Positions 5,575 through 12,958 are shown, counted from the first letter of the stretch. The stretch: 15,381 nt of DNA from JAYGED01 sp046582565 (GCA_046582565.1 JAYGED010000256.1:1-15381); one strand, 5' to 3'. Notes: generated by a model not told the origin, from the sequence alone. A program made the numbers and translations.

Positions 5575-7647
5575 CTATTGGCCGAGGTCGGTCCTCTCGG
5601 GATCGTCGGGATAGTCCGCGCCATAGGCGGCCACGGCTTCCAGATTATTGAGCTCGAAACCGATGAAGCGAAGCCCCAGCTCTTTAAGCATCCGCTCGAT
5701 TTCGGCCAGGGTGAAGCGATGCTCCTGAACATGGAACAATAAATCCCGGCATGAGCTGGTGCTGTAGAAATCCCGGTTCTCCATCACCTTTCGCTCGATA
5801 CGGTCCGCCGGCAAGGCGGCGATATCGCGCCGGCAGCGGCGAATGCCCGCAGGCGTGGGCGGATAGCCCTGGGCGGTGACGAAACTTTGCGCGGCGACCA
5901 GATGGCGGCGCGCGGCAGCGCTGTAGAGCCCGATTTTCATCAGCCCGCGCGGGCGCAACAGCGCGCTCAGAACCCGCCAGCCGGCCAGAGGGTCGGCCAG
6001 GTGATGCAGCACGCCGACGCTCTCGATGACATGGAACCGGCGGCCCAGGCTCGCGAGATCAAGGATGTCGCCCTGGCGAAAATCGATATTGCCGACATCC
6101 AGCCGCCCGGCCATGCGCATGGCATAGGCCAGGCTGGTGAAGCTTAAATCCATCGCCAGCACGCGGCAGTCGGCAAAGCGCGTCGCCAGGGTGATCGCCT
6201 GCTTGCCGGTGCCGCAACCGGCCGCCAGCACATCAAGCGCGCCGAACAGGCTGTCGGGGGTTCTGAAATGAGGAAACAGGCCGCGCATCACAGCGTCGAG
6301 GGGTTGCGCCTGGCGCCCGGCAACGGTCATCCAGCGGGGATAGGGGTTTTCCTCGTACAGGGCCTTGACCGCCGCCGAAACCGCATCGCCGCCGCCCGTA
6401 TCCATGGCGGGAATCGCCGCGCGCAGCCCGGCTTCGACCCTTGGCGCCCTGACCTGGCTGTCGAGTATCGGTTGGAACCCAGCACTCCAGCCCGCCTCGG
6501 GCAGGGTATCCATGCCGGCCAACTCACCGAGCGGCCGATACAGGGCCAGGCGGGCGAGATCGCTCTCCAGCGCCGCCGTGGGCTGCGCTGCGCCCTCGCT
6601 GAGGCGGGAGTCGATAGCCTCGCCAAGCGCCCGCACCGCCGCCTGTTCCGCCTCGCTAGCGGCGAAAATATATTCGTTGTTGAAGCCTTGCCGGGCCATG
6701 GCGAAAAGCAATCCAGGCGGCGCTTCGCCGGGGGCCGCCAACAGGCTTTGGCGCAAGCGGGTGAGCAGGTCTTCCCAGTCGGCCCGCGATATGAAGGTGG
6801 TTTCCGACATGCGGTGGAACAGAGCGTCTCTGGCTGCGGCCTCGGGAAGCGCGCCGGCCTGATCCAGCGCCGCTGTCACGCCGTCCATGGCCTCAAGGGC
6901 GGCGAGGGCGGCGGGCAGAAGGCTCTGGGTGTCGATTTCAGGATCGTTAAAGCAGACCTCAAGCCAGCGTCTGAGGCTTGGGGTAAGCTGCTCCACGGAG
7001 CGGTTCTTCAGGCAGGAGGCGAAATTCCGCAGCATGGCGGCATTGTCGGGATCCAGCTCAAGCGCCTGCACCAGGGCCGCCGCCGCCTCGTGGATGCGTC
7101 CGAGGCCGTGCAGGGCGAGGCCGAGATTATTGTAGACCACGGCCAGCCGGTCATCGAGGGCGAGAGCGCGGCCCCAGCTCTCGATCGCTTCTTCCAGGCG
7201 GCCCTGTTCACGCAGGGCGAGGCCGAGACCGTTCCACACGGTCGCCAAATCCGGCCGGGCCGCGGCGGCGGCGCGGAAGCTCGTCTCCGCTTGCGCCGGC
7301 CGGCCCTTGGCCATATGGGCTTCGGCGATACCCATATGGGCTCTGCCGTCGCCCGGACTCAGCGCGAGCATGCGCTTGTAGGCAGCGATGGCCGGCTCGG
7401 GCTTGCCCAGGGCGCGGCAGCATTCCGCCAGATTATAATGACATTCCGGGTTATCGGACTGGCTCTTTGCCGCCTTCTTGAGCAGGGCGTGAGCCTCGCT
7501 GGGGCGGCCGGCATGGAGGATGATCAGGCCCATGAGATGCTGGGTCTGCGCATCACCCGGATCGCGCTTGAGAAGGCGTGCGCATAATTTCTCGGCGCCC
7601 TTTAGATCGCCCCCCTGCAGGAGCCCGAGCGCCGCCGCGAGGGTCAT
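5575..7647 (-). CDS. TPR-repeat class I SAM-dependent methyltransferase
   Basis: 690 residues to the first stop. Five consecutive TPR units occupy about 32-201 (for example NGLGLALREQGRLEEAIESW and NNLGLALHGLGRIHEAA), a protein-binding scaffold. A poorly marked middle region follows, then YEENPYPRW (431-439), a signature seen just before the catalytic domain in such fusions. The Rossmann-type domain has motif I LDVLAAGCGTGKQ (471-483), the acidic loop MDLS (499-502) and VLHHL (546-550). The methyl acceptor is unknown. The start is well supported: GGAGG (7659-7655) lies seven bases before ATG. The frame ends in TAG at 5577-5575, but the next 22 codons look like the proper family C-terminus, so the gene may be truncated by a nonsense change or read through. 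It is the last gene of the minus-strand cluster and converges with rpoH. Confidence 0.85.
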   Translation of the reverse strand: MTLAAALGLLQGGDLKGAEKLCARLLKRDPGDAQTQHLMGLIILHAGRPSEAHALLKKAAKSQSDNPECHYNLAECCRALGKPEPAIAAYKRMLALSPGDGRAHMGIAEAHMAKGRPAQAETSFRAAAAARPDLATVWNGLGLALREQGRLEEAIESWGRALALDDRLAVVYNNLGLALHGLGRIHEAAAALVQALELDPDNAAMLRNFASCLKNRSVEQLTPSLRRWLEVCFNDPEIDTQSLLPAALAALEAMDGVTAALDQAGALPEAAARDALFHRMSETTFISRADWEDLLTRLRQSLLAAPGEAPPGLLFAMARQGFNNEYIFAASEAEQAAVRALGEAIDSRLSEGAAQPTAALESDLARLALYRPLGELAGMDTLPEAGWSAGFQPILDSQVRAPRVEAGLRAAIPAMDTGGGDAVSAAVKALYEENPYPRWMTVAGRQAQPLDAVMRGLFPHFRTPDSLFGALDVLAAGCGTGKQAITLATRFADCRVLAMDLSFTSLAYAMRMAGRLDVGNIDFRQGDILDLASLGRRFHVIESVGVLHHLADPLAGWRVLSALLRPRGLMKIGLYSAAARRHLVAAQSFVTAQGYPPTPAGIRRCRRDIAALPADRIERKVMENRDFYSTSSCRDLLFHVQEHRFTLAEIERMLKELGLRFIGFELNNLEAVAAYGADYPDDPERTDLGQ

Positions 7648-7677
7648 GGTCGCGCCTCCAGATGAATCATCGGCGGC

Positions 7678-7683
7678 AGTATA
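7678..7683 (-). promoter_or_regulatory. Possible -10 box for the TPR-methyltransferase gene
   Basis: TATACT on the minus strand (7683-7678) lies about 20 bases before the ribosome-binding site of the methyltransferase, in an A/T-rich patch that includes the palindrome AATTTAAATT (7684-7693). No good -35 is present; GATACA at an 18-base spacing is the best and is weak. Confidence 0.3.
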
Positions 7684-7711
7684 AATTTAAATTCGGGTTA
7701 CTGTATCCAAT

Positions 7712-7730
7712 AATTCTGGCCGCCAGAATT
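7712..7730 (-). terminator. Hairpin between membrane-protein and methyltransferase genes
   Basis: AATTCTGG/CCAGAATT form a perfect 8-bp stem with a 3-base loop, six bases past the TGA of the membrane-protein gene. In the minus direction it is followed by ATTGG, so there is no T tract and termination would be partial at most. It could instead stabilise the 3' end of the upstream message. Confidence 0.35.
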
Positions 7731-7736
7731 CAGGGC

Positions 7737-8264
7737 TCAACCGTCCGCGGCCCGCCCTTCGACGCCGACGCCCCATTCCATGACCATCGTTCTCTGGGCG
7801 GCCTGGAGCTTGCTGACCCGATAGCGCGCCATCAACTCGAGGCTGAATTCCGTGCCGTTCACGAGCACCCAGATCAGCGCCCAGCCGAGCGCCGCAGTGC
7901 CGTACATTTCGAGCCAGACATAGACATCTCTTAACAACACCATGGCAAAGTCCACGGTGTTGCCGCCAAACCAAAGGGCCGTCAGCGCCGGCACGATTCC
8001 CGCCAGGTTTGCCGACAGCACGCAATAGGACGCGTGGCGTCCGGGCCGGTTGTCGATCAGCGCGGCGGCCAGAGCCGGCGGTAAACCGCAGGCCAGGATA
8101 ATGAAGGTGGGAAATGCCAGAAAAGCGGTCACCACGACGATGCAGGTGATCAGAAGCAACCCCACCGTGTTGCCGGAAAACTGCCGGCGAGGCGGCGGCG
8201 CCGGGGGCGGGGTCGGGGCCGGGGCGGGGGGAAGCGCGTTCAGGTCGCGTGCCATCGCTCTCAT
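7737..8264 (-). CDS. Conserved membrane protein with Pro-rich N-terminus
   Basis: 175 residues. The first 26 residues are rich in Pro and Ala (PPAPAPTPPPAPPPRR). Three hydrophobic segments follow: about 32-60 (TVGLLLITCIVVVTAFLAF), 80-97 around LSANLAGIVPALTALW, and 115-135 around MYGTAALGWALIWVLV. The second segment is preceded by the motif NRPGRHASYCV, and the protein ends in a charged tail (RTMVMEWGVGVEG). I recall alphaproteobacterial hypothetical proteins with a similar RPGRHA motif but know no function. ATG 8264 shares the bases ATGA with the TGA of the preceding frame, the last segment of the pseudokinase gene, so translational coupling to it is likely and supports this start. ATG 8255 is the alternative. 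The Pro-rich part is encoded by an extremely C-rich stretch. Confidence 0.75.
   Translation of the reverse strand: MRAMARDLNALPPAPAPTPPPAPPPRRQFSGNTVGLLLITCIVVVTAFLAFPTFIILACGLPPALAAALIDNRPGRHASYCVLSANLAGIVPALTALWFGGNTVDFAMVLLRDVYVWLEMYGTAALGWALIWVLVNGTEFSLELMARYRVSKLQAAQRTMVMEWGVGVEGRAADG
8203..8231 (+). other. G-quadruplex-forming motif, five G runs
   Basis: On the plus strand, runs of 5, 4, 4, 4 and 6 G are separated by C, TC, CC and C. Four or more runs with one- or two-base loops is the strongest class of quadruplex motif. It lies on the template strand of the membrane-protein gene and corresponds to its Pro-rich N-terminal codons. Confidence 0.75.
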
Positions 8265-8407
8265 GTAGCGAGCCCCGTCACCATCGCGAAGCTCACCGCC
8301 AAAAACCCACCGAAGGCTGTCCAGGCGGCAATGTTCCGGCCCATCAGCGCCGCCTTGCTGCGCCGTGCCGCCTGTCCGTTGTTGAGGCCGGCAATTTGGG
8401 CATCCAT
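8261..8407 (-). pseudogene. Last piece of the pseudokinase gene: membrane-anchor segment
   Basis: After the TAA at 8437-8435 the frame continues FRARTNYRR and then, from ATG 8407, 48 codons to TGA 8263-8261. The end is a hydrophobic helix (NIAAWTAFGGFLAVSFAMV). It could be translated alone as a 48-residue membrane protein, but ribosome binding before ATG 8407 is poor. As I recall it, the kinase family ends in just such an acidic linker and single helix, so I read it as the detached anchor of the pseudokinase. Confidence 0.5.
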
Positions 8408-8434
8408 GCGCCTGTAGTTAGTCCGGGCCCGGAA

Positions 8435-8863
8435 TTAATCGTAACAGTCCTGTTCCTGCTGCTCATTGTCGTTCAGCAGCTTCAACAGCAGGGTGAAGTC
8501 ACCTTTGGTGAGCTGTTGCTGCAAGGCGGTGCGCAGGGATTTGCGGCGGGTCTCGGAATTGTAGGCGTCAATAATATCGAAAAGCCTGGAGCCCGCCGCC
8601 TGGGCCAGCCTGGGCAGGAGCGGCACGGCGAGCATTTCCTGCGCCAGGGAAACCAGCGCCACGCCGATCATCGTCTCGCCCGCCTGGGGCGTTGCGGGTG
8701 TCGCAAGAGACGCCAACAGGCTGTCGCTGCGGGGGTGCATCCGGGCGGCGAGGTATGCGGCCACATGCCGGTCCGTCCAAGGCGGCTGCTCGCCGCTCGG
8801 CGAACAATGCGCATCAAGGCCGGCGAGCAGCGTCGCCGCTTCGCCGCTCTGATGGGCATCGAT
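8435..8863 (-). pseudogene. Third piece of the pseudokinase gene
   Basis: Codons 491-632 lie between the second TAG and the TAA. They read IDAHQSGEAATLLAGLDAHC and continue through WTDRHVAAYLAARMHPRSD to LLKLLNDNEQQEQDCYD. This is an all-helical segment without recognisable catalytic motifs. The first usable start codon inside it is GTG 8764 (109 residues to the TAA), with no evident ribosome-binding site, so independent translation is doubtful. Confidence 0.5.
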
Positions 8864-10060
8864 CTAGGGATTCAAACAGCCGAGCGACGGGTTCATGTCA
8901 TAGAGGCAGCGCTCAAGGCCATTGCCGAGTTTCGCATTCTTGAGGTATTGGCGCAGCCGTATGAAGTTGTTTGCCTCGCCCGCCATCTCCTTGCGGCGCT
9001 CGGCAATCGAGGCGATCCAGGCCGCGGGGAGTCCGATCTCCAGAATGGCGGTAATGTTCGCTGCTACCTCCTGGCGGCCCTCGATGAAAGCATAGGCCAG
9101 CATCACGCCGATGGCGTCGATGGCGACAGTCATCCCCTTGAAGCGTATGGGGCCATTGGGGTCGAGCGTCATGCAGGCACGGGAAACCAGGGCATCGTTG
9201 GTGAGTTTGCCGCCGCCCGAGGTGTTGTTTTCACGCAGGCTGATAACGGTTTCCGTCGCCAGCAGCCGATCGCGATCTGTCGCCAGCCATTTTTCGAGGC
9301 GTCCGCTCTGGATTTCCGATACCGCCTCGCTCCAATTACGATTGAAAGCCTCGGCGACAGCGATGGGATTTTGGATTTCCTGTCCGTCGAAGGAAAACGC
9401 CCGCATCGGCTTATCCAGGTTACGGTCGGTGGCGATGGTCACATGCCGGCCATCCAGCCAGTCCTTAACCTTTGCGAGAGTCCAGCGGTCGGCGGGATGA
9501 TCGGCGAGCATGCCGGCAAGAGGCCGTTCGATGTGTCGGGGAAAGCGTAAGGAACCACAGAGGGCCGCCAGGGACCCCTGCTCCATCCGTGCCAGCAGCA
9601 AGGCGTCGGGATCGACATCCGCGCCGGGAATTTTCCCTGCCAGCAGGGCGGCGATGGTGACCCCGAAAGAAAAAACATCGGCTGCCCGATCACCGTCGCC
9701 ACAGCCCAGAGGGGCCGCGCTGGCCCGCTCAAGCGGCTGGAAGGACGGCGCAAGGTTATGGCCCGCCGCGCTCGATACGCATTCACCGAGGATTACCGCC
9801 TCGCCGGGCTTCCCGCCGACGAACAGATTGTCGGGATGAATGGCGCGGTGAAGCACATTGTTTTCATGCAGGGCTTCGAGTGTTTTACAGAGCGGCGCCA
9901 TGACTCGCTCTATGACATACTGCAACGGCATCGGTACGGCGGCGCCCGGCGCCATAAGACGGCCGCCATGGGGATATTCGAGAATCGCGGCCTGGATCGC
10001 CCTGCCCGGCTCACTGATTTCTGTCGCGCAATCAATGGTGCCGATGTCGATCAGGCTCAT
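8864..10060 (-). CDS. Largest open piece of the pseudokinase gene (398 codons)
   Basis: From ATG 10060 to TAG 8866-8864. It holds most of the kinase-like fold (HRAIHPDNLFV, GECVSS, ADVFSFGVTIAALLAGKIP) and the following helical region up to CLYDMNPSLGCLNP. An automated annotation would probably call this as a separate gene. I think it is an internal fragment: the frame is open back to 10099, there is no ribosome-binding site before ATG 10060, and the N-lobe residues lie upstream of the first TAG. Confidence 0.4.
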   Translation of the reverse strand: MSLIDIGTIDCATEISEPGRAIQAAILEYPHGGRLMAPGAAVPMPLQYVIERVMAPLCKTLEALHENNVLHRAIHPDNLFVGGKPGEAVILGECVSSAAGHNLAPSFQPLERASAAPLGCGDGDRAADVFSFGVTIAALLAGKIPGADVDPDALLLARMEQGSLAALCGSLRFPRHIERPLAGMLADHPADRWTLAKVKDWLDGRHVTIATDRNLDKPMRAFSFDGQEIQNPIAVAEAFNRNWSEAVSEIQSGRLEKWLATDRDRLLATETVISLRENNTSGGGKLTNDALVSRACMTLDPNGPIRFKGMTVAIDAIGVMLAYAFIEGRQEVAANITAILEIGLPAAWIASIAERRKEMAGEANNFIRLRQYLKNAKLGNGLERCLYDMNPSLGCLNP

Positions 10061-10099
10061 GAGATGGGGAAGGTTGAGCTCGCCCAGTACCTCTATTTC

Positions 10100-10333
10100 C
10101 TATTCACGCGACGGCAGACCGATCTGGTTGACCCGGGCGAAAAGATCGGGCGCAAAGAGGGGTTCCACATCGCTGTTGTCGAGGTCTTCGACACGGAACG
10201 CGCGCGCCGTGGGGGTGTCGAAATCCGGCAAGGGCGCCGAGCCGACGATTTTGTAACGCCCGTTTAAAATCATATTGTCACGCCGGTCGAATTCTTCTTC
10301 ACCGGTACTTACTGCTTCCGCCTGAATGGCCAA
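10100..10333 (-). pseudogene. First piece of the pseudokinase gene, N-lobe
   Basis: Codons 1-77, from TTG 10333 to TAG 10102-10100. NGRYKIVGSAPLPDFD (about 24-39) is a typical kinase N-lobe start, followed by ARAFRVEDLD and LFARVNQIGLPSRE. A Gly-rich loop and ATP-anchoring lysine are not evident. With a good ribosome-binding site before the TTG, this is where translation of the whole gene should begin; as it stands it yields a 77-residue peptide. Confidence 0.55.
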
Positions 10334-10339
10334 CTAGTT

Positions 10340-10346
10340 CTCCTCT
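10340..10346 (-). promoter_or_regulatory. Ribosome-binding site favouring a TTG start
   Basis: AGAGGAG on the minus strand (10346-10340) lies six bases before TTG 10333. The internal ATG at 10273 has no comparable site. This favours TTG as the start of the pseudokinase gene and adds 20 residues before the NGRYKIV region. Confidence 0.55.
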
Positions 10347-10419
10347 TGCGGCCATGATTCGGCCAATCTTATGGAGGGTATAGCAGCCAATTTGGTAAGA
10401 GATGATTAACGCGCAGCGA

Positions 10420-12780
10420 TTAGGACTCCGCGTCCCGTAGCGCCTGCCAGACGCGCATCGGCGTGACCGGCATGTCCAGATCGGTGACGCCGCGCCTGGC
10501 AAGGGCGTCGAGCACTGCGTTCATAATAGCGGGCGGCGCGCCGATCGTGCCGCCTTCGCCCGCCCCTTTTATGCCGAGCGGATTGTTCAGGCAGAGCGAC
10601 GGATTGCTTTCTAGAACCAGGCGCTGCGCCATGCTGTCGGCGCGGGGCAGGGCATAGTCCATGAATGAGCCGGTCAAAAGCTGACCGCTATGGGGATCGT
10701 AGACAGTCTGCTCCAGCATGGCCTGGCCGAGGCCCTGGGCGATCGCGCCATGGACCTGGCCCTCGACCAGCAGCGGATTGACCAGCTGGCCGAAATCATC
10801 GACCGCCGTATAATCCATCAACTCGACCACGCCGGTATCCGGATCGATTTCGACCTCGGCCACATGGCACCCGTTGGGGAAGCTGTCGTCCTTGGCATGG
10901 TAGGTCAGCGCCGCCGTCAATTCGCCGCGAAGCTCGCTGGGCAGGGCCTCGCCGGTCTCCCCCGCCGCGCTCTCCCCGGCCATGGCGGCGGCGACCTCGA
11001 ACAGACTGATCGAGGCATCGCTGTTTTGTCGGCTGAAGACACCGTTGTCATAGGCAATCTCCTGGCTTGCCGCCTGGAGAAGATGCCCCGCCGCCCGGCG
11101 TCCGCTCTCGATGATCTTCTCGCTCGCCTCGGCCAGGCCGGAACCCACCATCTGCATTGAGCGCGATCCGAAGCTGCCGACGCCGGACTGGACAGTGTCC
11201 GTATCGCCCCAGGTAATGCGGATGCTGGAGAAGGGGACGCCGAGTTGCTGGCTGAGAACCTGTGCGAAGCTGGTGGCGTGGCCCTGGCCGTTCGACTGGG
11301 AGCCGGCATACCCGTCGACTGTGCCGTCGCTATTGACCCGCACCTGGACGAATTCCAGGGGCGGCCCTCCGGCGTCCTCGATGTAATAGGCCAGGCCGAT
11401 ACCGCGCAGCCGGCCTCGTCCGTCGGCCTGCTCACGGCGCTCGGCGATGCTGTCCCAGCGAGCCTGCGCCAGCGCCTTGTCCATGGTCTCGGCGAAGGCG
11501 CCGCTGTCGTAGACGGCGCCCGTGGGCGTGGCATAGGGCATGGCCTCCGGGGTAATGAAATTGCGCCGCCGCAGCGTTACGGCATCGATGCCGGTTACCA
11601 ATGCGGCCTTGTCGATCAGGCGCTCGATGAGATAGATCGCCTCGGCCCGGCCGATGCCGCGATAGGCATGCAGCGATGGGGTGTTGGTGAAGGCGCCCTG
11701 GAGCCGGGCATGAATATGAGGAATGGCGTAGACGCCAGGCAGAATGCGCGTGAAGTGGAAAATCGGCACATAGATCGCGCTCGGCGCGATGTGCGCTCCG
11801 ATATTGAGAATGGAGGAGACCCGTAGCGCTAAGAAGCGCCCTTCCCCATCGAGCGCCATCTCCCCGCAATCAATGTGATCGCGGGCCTGCAGGTCGGCGA
11901 GAAAATGTTCGCTTCGCGTGCCCGTCCATTTGACCGGACGGCCGAGCCGGCGCGCCGCCCAGACCACCAGAGCGCCCTCGGGATAGAGGAACCCCTTACC
12001 GCCGAAGCCGCCGCCCACATCGTTCGTTACCACGCGAATGCGGTCCGTCTCGACGCCGAGAACCTCGGCCAGGGTCTCCTGCTGGCGGTGCACGCCTTGG
12101 GACCCGGCATGGAGCGTGAAGCGCTCCGTCTCGACGTCGTAATCGCCGATCACCGCCCTCGGCTCGATATAGTTGATGACCAGCCGGTTGTTGACGACCT
12201 CGATGGGGACGGTCCAGGCGGCGCGCTCGAAGGCGGCGTCGACGGCCTCCGCATCGCCGGTCTGCCAATCGAAAATCCGATTGCCCGGCGCCTCGACACG
12301 GATCAGCGGAGCCCCCGGCTCCAGGGCCTCGCGCGCATGGCAAACCGCCGCCAAGGGGTGGTAGTCGACGGCCACCGCCTCGGCCCCGTCTAGCGCCTGG
12401 GCTCGGGTCTCGGCAATCACCACGGCCACCGGCTCGCCCCCATAACGCACGCGATCCTCAGCCAGCAGCGGATAGGGCGGATCGGGCATGGCGCTGCCGT
12501 CGCGGTTTTTGAATTCGAAACCCGGCGAGCGTACATGGGAAGGAATACCGGCGACGCCGTCGGCAGCCAGGTCGGCCGCGGTGAGAACGCAGAGCACGCC
12601 GGGCACGGCAGCGGCGGCGGTTGGGTCGATGGCAATTAGACGGGCATGGGCATGGGGCGAGCGGAGCACGACCATATAGGCTTGATTTGCAAGATTGATG
12701 TCGTCTGTAAAACGCCCGCTACCGGTCACCAGGGGGACGTCCTCCATTCGGCGCACAGGCTGGCCGATAGCGTAACTCAT
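10420..12780 (-). CDS. Xanthine dehydrogenase/CoxL-type molybdopterin-binding subunit
   Basis: 786 residues, full length for the large subunit of molybdenum hydroxylases. These enzymes hydroxylate aldehydes, purines or other carbon centres with water, passing electrons through FeS and FAD subunits. An aldehyde-oxidase a/b hammerhead domain comes first (about 15-140, VTGSGRFTDDINL), then the cofactor-binding domain with GGGFGGKG (256-263), AYRGIGR (372-378), SNGQGHAT (496-503) and GIKGAGEGG (736-744), where Glu742 is the expected catalytic base. AYRGIGR is the form II (AYRGAGR-like) pattern, not the AYXCSFR loop of true CO dehydrogenase, so the substrate is unknown. AGGAG (12793-12789) precedes ATG by eight bases. 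The FeS and FAD subunit genes, usually adjacent, are not in the window on either side. The divergent neighbour is a sensor histidine kinase. Confidence 0.92.
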   Translation of the reverse strand: MSYAIGQPVRRMEDVPLVTGSGRFTDDINLANQAYMVVLRSPHAHARLIAIDPTAAAAVPGVLCVLTAADLAADGVAGIPSHVRSPGFEFKNRDGSAMPDPPYPLLAEDRVRYGGEPVAVVIAETRAQALDGAEAVAVDYHPLAAVCHAREALEPGAPLIRVEAPGNRIFDWQTGDAEAVDAAFERAAWTVPIEVVNNRLVINYIEPRAVIGDYDVETERFTLHAGSQGVHRQQETLAEVLGVETDRIRVVTNDVGGGFGGKGFLYPEGALVVWAARRLGRPVKWTGTRSEHFLADLQARDHIDCGEMALDGEGRFLALRVSSILNIGAHIAPSAIYVPIFHFTRILPGVYAIPHIHARLQGAFTNTPSLHAYRGIGRAEAIYLIERLIDKAALVTGIDAVTLRRRNFITPEAMPYATPTGAVYDSGAFAETMDKALAQARWDSIAERREQADGRGRLRGIGLAYYIEDAGGPPLEFVQVRVNSDGTVDGYAGSQSNGQGHATSFAQVLSQQLGVPFSSIRITWGDTDTVQSGVGSFGSRSMQMVGSGLAEASEKIIESGRRAAGHLLQAASQEIAYDNGVFSRQNSDASISLFEVAAAMAGESAAGETGEALPSELRGELTAALTYHAKDDSFPNGCHVAEVEIDPDTGVVELMDYTAVDDFGQLVNPLLVEGQVHGAIAQGLGQAMLEQTVYDPHSGQLLTGSFMDYALPRADSMAQRLVLESNPSLCLNNPLGIKGAGEGGTIGAPPAIMNAVLDALARRGVTDLDMPVTPMRVWQALRDAES

Positions 12781-12908
12781 AACCGAAACTCCTCTCTCCC
12801 TATGACCCGCTGTTCATCGGTGAGAAGCAGAGCACAGGCCAGGGACAATTTCCATAGATGTCACGGGCTTGTCTCCGGGTCGCGATATTGGTAGGTTTTA
12901 CAATTCAG

Positions 12909-12937
12909 TTCATACAAATTCACATTTCTAGTATATT
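12909..12937 (+). promoter_or_regulatory. Candidate promoter of the histidine kinase gene
   Basis: TTCATA (12909-12914) and TATATT (12932-12937) are separated by 17 bases, matching consensus at four and five of six positions, in an A/T-rich island of an otherwise GC-rich region. Transcripts from about 12944 would carry a leader of roughly 108 bases containing the hairpin at 12983-13025. Confidence 0.4.
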
Positions 12938-12958
12938 GATAACGTTGTTCTTTACCAA
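12930..12958 (-). promoter_or_regulatory. Candidate promoter of the molybdopterin-subunit gene
   Basis: On the minus strand TTGGTA (12958-12953) and TATACT (12935-12930) are separated by 17 bases, matching consensus at four and five of six positions. Its -10 box overlaps the -10 box of the divergent kinase promoter, so RNA polymerase could occupy only one of the two at a time. Confidence 0.4.

Larger units (their letters stand above)
8261..10333 (-). pseudogene. Pseudokinase gene with three in-frame stop codons
   Basis: One frame runs 690 codons from TTG 10333 to TGA 8263-8261, interrupted only by TAG at codon 78 (10102-10100), TAG at codon 490 (8866-8864) and TAA at codon 633 (8437-8435). 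The sequence resembles one long protein-kinase-like family: NGRYKIV near the start, EIEVLGELNLPHLMSL after the first stop, HRAIHPDNL (162-170) for HRD, GEC (183-185) for DFG, DVFSFGV, then a helical C-terminal part with ERCLYDMNPSLGC before the second stop and a single membrane helix in the last 25 codons. HRD and DFG both lack their Asp, and no VAIK lysine is evident, so this is a pseudokinase even if complete. The downstream membrane-protein gene overlaps its end by ATGA. Decay, readthrough and base errors are all possible. There is no frameshift anywhere. Confidence 0.75.

Noticed and set aside
6268..7587. 439-codon open frame on the plus strand
   Set aside because: It is antisense to the TPR-methyltransferase gene, which has clear TPR and SAM motifs and a good ribosome-binding site. 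The plus frame has a low-complexity Gly/Arg/Gln composition typical of the opposite strand of a GC-rich gene.
8249..9550. 433-codon open frame on the plus strand
   Set aside because: It is antisense to the pseudokinase gene, and the minus frame carries the recognisable motifs. A long clean antisense frame beside a sense frame with stops was considered carefully, but its product shows no family motif and no ribosome-binding site.
10420..12780. True aerobic carbon monoxide dehydrogenase CoxL
   Set aside because: The active-site loop is AYRGIGR, not AYXCSFR, and the coxM and coxS genes are absent.
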